Source: Deltaproteobacteria bacterium GWA2_55_10 (GTDB lineage: Bacteria > Desulfobacterota > GWC2-55-46). From it: a stretch of 9,316 nucleotides of DNA. The position numbers and the translations under genes were made by a program. Of this stretch, positions 7,557 to 9,316 are shown piece by piece (the stretch's first letter is position 1; the number at the start of each line of letters is the position of its first letter). The notes below the pieces were generated by a model. It did not search any database, had not been told where the DNA came from, and saw nothing but the letters and a program-made list of their open reading frames with translations. The stretch covers positions 1 through 9,316 of the forward strand of contig MGPL01000093.1 of assembly GCA_001797415.1 (NCBI GenBank), read 5' to 3'.

Positions 7557-7672
7557 CATGCTGCTCAAAAAGCTCCATATGCCAGGCGTCGAGGAGCGAG
7601 TCGTACTCTTCATGTACGTCGCAGTGACGAGCGACGATGACAACGCAGCAGATGGACTTTTTCAGCAGCATG
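7557..7672. repeat. 116-bp imperfect palindromic intergenic repeat
   Basis: The two ends are inverted copies: CATGCTGCT at 7557-7565 and AGCAGCATG at 7664-7672. The outer 22 bases of each arm pair almost throughout (AAAAAG then TCCAT opposite ATGGA then CTTTTT, with one single-base bulge). The interior is less well matched. It includes a short GTAC...GTAC dyad near the centre and two related segments rich in GAGCGA/GACGAGCGACGA. There is no transposase and no credible gene; reading frames across it are artefacts. From memory it resembles long palindromic repeats scattered between genes in deltaproteobacterial genomes. It sits between two convergent genes, the usual place for such an element. 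Confidence 0.7.
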
Positions 7673-7682
7673 TTAAAATAAA

Positions 7683-7712
7683 AAAAGGGCGGACCAGACG
7701 GTCCGCCCTTTT
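7683..7712. terminator. Bidirectional rho-independent terminator
   Basis: A perfect inverted repeat: AAAAGGGCGGACC, loop AGAC, GGTCCGCCCTTTT. The 13-bp stem has a GC-rich core flanked by A and T runs, so it can terminate transcription from either side. It ends the six-gene plus-strand operon (last stop at 7546) and the convergent minus-strand PEP-CTERM gene (stop at 7734). Confidence 0.93.
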
Positions 7713-7733
7713 GATTTGCAGCTTTAGTGCTTA

Positions 7734-8585
7734 TTACTTCCTTACCCTTCTCCTGACATACATGCCGAGGCCAAGGAGGCCGCCGCCAAGCAGGAGGAAA
7801 GTACCGGGCTCAGGAGTTACCACGACCGAGGGGTCGTTGCTGGTAAACATCCAGGGGCTGCCGGCAGCCGTGTTCACATTCAGGTTAGAGGTGCCGTACA
7901 TCTGGACCAGCGGGCTCCCGCTCTCGCTCTCAAGCGGGTCGTCCGTATACGAGAATGTGTACCCTGTGTTGTTTGTGACGAAGTTCAGTCCGAACCAGCT
8001 GTCGCCTATGGCCTCACCGAGGTTTGTCGGAGGGATGATAGGCGCATGGGTGTACCAGTAGCCGCCAAGGGTCGTGAGCGTGGCCCAGAGCGACCCGTCG
8101 GTCGAGTTAGCGATATCGGTGGCGACAGGGCCGTCATCGGAATATCTGGTAAGTGAACTGTCGGAATAGAGCTTCATCACAACGCCGCTTGCGAGCTCTG
8201 CCGCGCTGATGACGCCGTTCGGGTCATATGTGCTCGTACCCATTGTAATGTGATAGGTCAGGCCCTCAAGATAGGCCGCGGATACCGTGTTCAGGAAGTA
8301 GCCAGTGAGGGTGTCTATGCCACCCGCCAGGACGTTATCCTCATTCCAGACAGTACCGCTGTACTGGTTGTCTATGTTCTGGACATGAAGAATACCGTAG
8401 AACTGGTCGCCAGCGCTTACAGTCCCTGACCCGTCTACGTCAACCCAGTTCTCTATATTGTTGAAGTAGATGTCGTTCACACCGCTGCCCCCGAGTACAG
8501 GAGAAGCTTGGGCAGGCGCACCGGACACGACTGTTGAGAGTCCGATTACAGCTGCCATAATTGCCAAATTCCGCTTGATGCTCAT
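7734..8585 (-). CDS. PEP-CTERM sorted surface/exported protein with Ca-binding-like loop
   Basis: A 283-residue exported protein with a signal peptide at 1-27 (KRN, a hydrophobic stretch, cleavage after AQA). The C-terminal exosortase signal is complete: PEP at 258-260, a Gly/Leu-rich membrane stretch (LLLGGGLLGLGMYV) and a strongly basic tail RRRVRK. Residues 49-60 (DVDGSGTVSAGD) match a calcium-coordinating DxDGSG loop of EF-hand or dockerin type. It is followed by QFYGILHVQNID, a phrase I associate with other PEP-CTERM proteins. The middle is Ser/Thr/Asn/Gly-rich and apparently all-beta; I recognise no enzymatic domain. The start is firm: AAAGGAGG lies 5 bases before ATG. A sigma-54 promoter lies upstream. 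The gene is convergent with the operon and shares its terminator. The role is probably extracellular matrix or surface structure, but unproven. Confidence 0.92.
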   Translation of the reverse strand: MSIKRNLAIMAAVIGLSTVVSGAPAQASPVLGGSGVNDIYFNNIENWVDVDGSGTVSAGDQFYGILHVQNIDNQYSGTVWNEDNVLAGGIDTLTGYFLNTVSAAYLEGLTYHITMGTSTYDPNGVISAAELASGVVMKLYSDSSLTRYSDDGPVATDIANSTDGSLWATLTTLGGYWYTHAPIIPPTNLGEAIGDSWFGLNFVTNNTGYTFSYTDDPLESESGSPLVQMYGTSNLNVNTAAGSPWMFTSNDPSVVVTPEPGTFLLLGGGLLGLGMYVRRRVRK

Positions 8586-8641
8586 CTTATCCTCCTTTCA
8601 CCAACTTGAATATTGTGAAGTTTTATTTGTCTATTTATAGG

Positions 8642-8657
8642 TGCAATGGCTGTGCCA
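8642..8657 (-). promoter_or_regulatory. Sigma-54 (-24/-12) promoter of the second PEP-CTERM gene
   Basis: The minus strand reads TGGCACAGCCATTGCA, matching TGGCAC-N5-TTGCW at every conserved base with the required 16-base span. The predicted transcription start is about 8631, leaving a leader of about 46 bases that includes the AAAGGAGG ribosome site. The architecture is the same as the promoter at 863-878, so both PEP-CTERM genes probably answer to RpoN and one enhancer-binding regulator of PrsR type. Confidence 0.9.
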
Positions 8658-8682
8658 AATCCCGCAAATCTCTCTTCTGCTC

Positions 8683-8695
8683 TTAACTTGTTGAA
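8683..8695. repeat. 13-bp element shared with the other PEP-CTERM upstream region (copy 2)
   Basis: TTAACTTGTTGAA, identical to 1127-1139. Here it lies only about 26 bases upstream of the -24 box, that is, about 50-65 bases before the predicted start of transcription. That is closer than most sigma-54 enhancers but possible. Both copies are preceded by GCTCTT, at different spacing. It could be a regulator site or a chance match of AT-rich intergenic DNA. Confidence 0.35.
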
Positions 8696-8853
8696 TTCTC
8701 AATGTATTTTATAGGGCGGCAATTCCCTGCATTTTTTAATGGCTTTTTGGGTTTGTAAATAAAAAGAGACAAACTGTAAGATATTTCGACAGGCTCCGGG
8801 ACTCCAAAAAAGGTATTTAGATGAACTCTGATTCGATGTGATTTGAAGGCGGG

Positions 8854-9316
8854 TCAGTTCCGGGCGAGCAGCGTTTCCTCAAGCGCTTTTACTATCGCGG
8901 GGTCATATAGAGAACCGGAATTCTTTTTCAACTCTTCCAGGGCCTCGGCTGCCGAAGACGTGCTCCGGTAAGGCCTTTCCGAGGTCATTGCAGAGTAGGC
9001 GTCTATAACCGAGAGCACCCTTGAGAGGAAGGGTATCTCCTCTCCCTTGAGCTTGTCAGGGTAGCCGGTGCCGTCCCATCTTTCATGGTGGTGGAGGATG
9101 ATCTTTTTGACCTTCTCGGAGCATTCGAAATTGCTGAGGAGCCCGAGGGTGTTGTATGGATGGGCCTTGATCGTACGCTGCTCGGAGGCCGTAAGGCTTT
9201 TTTTGTCCAGGACCTCGCCGTCGACCACCATGAGCCCCAGGTCATATACCATGGCCACATAATGGGCCGTTTCGATATCTTCTTTGCCCGCGTTCAATCT
9301 TTCGAGCGCCTTTACG
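8854..9316 (-). CDS. HD-GYP-like signalling protein, C-terminal part (5' end outside window)
   Basis: The reading frame is open to the right edge (…VKALERLNAGKED…), so only the last 153 or so residues are seen; the TTG at 9297 is not needed as a start. HD-GYP domains hydrolyse cyclic di-GMP. Retained hallmarks are KAHPYNTLGLL, HHHERWDGTGYP (about 9058-9096), KGEEIPFLSRVLSVIDAY, SERPYR and the closing GSLYDPAIV. The expected metal-binding HDIGK is replaced by YDLGL at 9232-9246: the His and Lys are lost and only the Asp remains. The domain may therefore be an inactive binder, or may use altered metal ligands. N-terminal sensor or receiver domains cannot be judged. About 270 bases separate its stop from the second PEP-CTERM gene; no clear terminator is seen there. 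Confidence 0.85.
   Translation of the reverse strand, partial: VKALERLNAGKEDIETAHYVAMVYDLGLMVVDGEVLDKKSLTASEQRTIKAHPYNTLGLLSNFECSEKVKKIILHHHERWDGTGYPDKLKGEEIPFLSRVLSVIDAYSAMTSERPYRSTSSAAEALEELKKNSGSLYDPAIVKALEETLLARN

Noticed and set aside
7558..8061. 167-codon plus-strand ORF after the operon
   Set aside because: It runs through the palindromic repeat and the terminator stem and then antisense to a PEP-CTERM gene, so it cannot be a real gene.
8751..8774. GTTTGT/ACAAAC inverted repeat as a terminator for the HD-GYP gene
   Set aside because: Six-base stem with a 12-base loop, low GC, and no T-run after it on the minus strand.

Overview
The window looks like chromosomal DNA of a Gram-negative, exosortase-bearing bacterium. 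It has two PEP-CTERM surface-protein genes, an envelope export operon with an outer-membrane barrel, and sigma-54 promoters. Heavy use of ATA (Ile) and AGG (Arg) codons, a moderately high GC content and a long palindromic intergenic repeat suggest a deltaproteobacterial (Desulfobacterota) or Nitrospirota-like genome. This placement is an impression, not a measurement.

Layout, left to right. (1) A minus-strand PEP-CTERM protein of the choice-of-anchor N type (37-837) lies just downstream of a sigma-54 (-24/-12) promoter at 863-878. (2) A 438-base divergent intergenic region follows. (3) A tight six-gene plus-strand operon runs from 1276 to 7546: LolD/MacB-type ABC ATPase, FtsX/MacB-type permease, periplasmic LolA-like protein, AMIN-DUF1302 outer-membrane barrel, ThiF/E1-like adenylyltransferase, and Acg-type nitroreductase. 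Neighbouring genes overlap by 10, 11 or 17 bases or are separated by 0-3 bases, so they are probably transcribed and translated together. (4) A 116-bp imperfect palindrome (7557-7672) and a perfect 13-bp-stem terminator (7683-7712) separate the operon from the next, convergent gene. (5) A second minus-strand PEP-CTERM protein (7734-8585) has its own excellent sigma-54 promoter (8642-8657). (6) The C-terminal part of a minus-strand HD-GYP-like protein with a degraded HD motif runs off the right edge.

How the genes may work together: the first four operon genes form a plausible inner-membrane to periplasm to outer-membrane route for a hydrophobic or lipidic molecule (ATPase and permease extract it, the LolA-like protein carries it, the barrel delivers it). 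The last two are cytoplasmic enzymes whose counterparts I recall as fused in mycobacterial MoeY (Rv1355c). They could make or modify the cargo, or activate a carrier. This ABC/LolA/AMIN-DUF1302/ThiF/nitroreductase combination is the best candidate here for an undescribed system. The two flanking PEP-CTERM genes look like a separate sigma-54 regulon. No exosortase, YcaO or obvious precursor peptide is present in the window.
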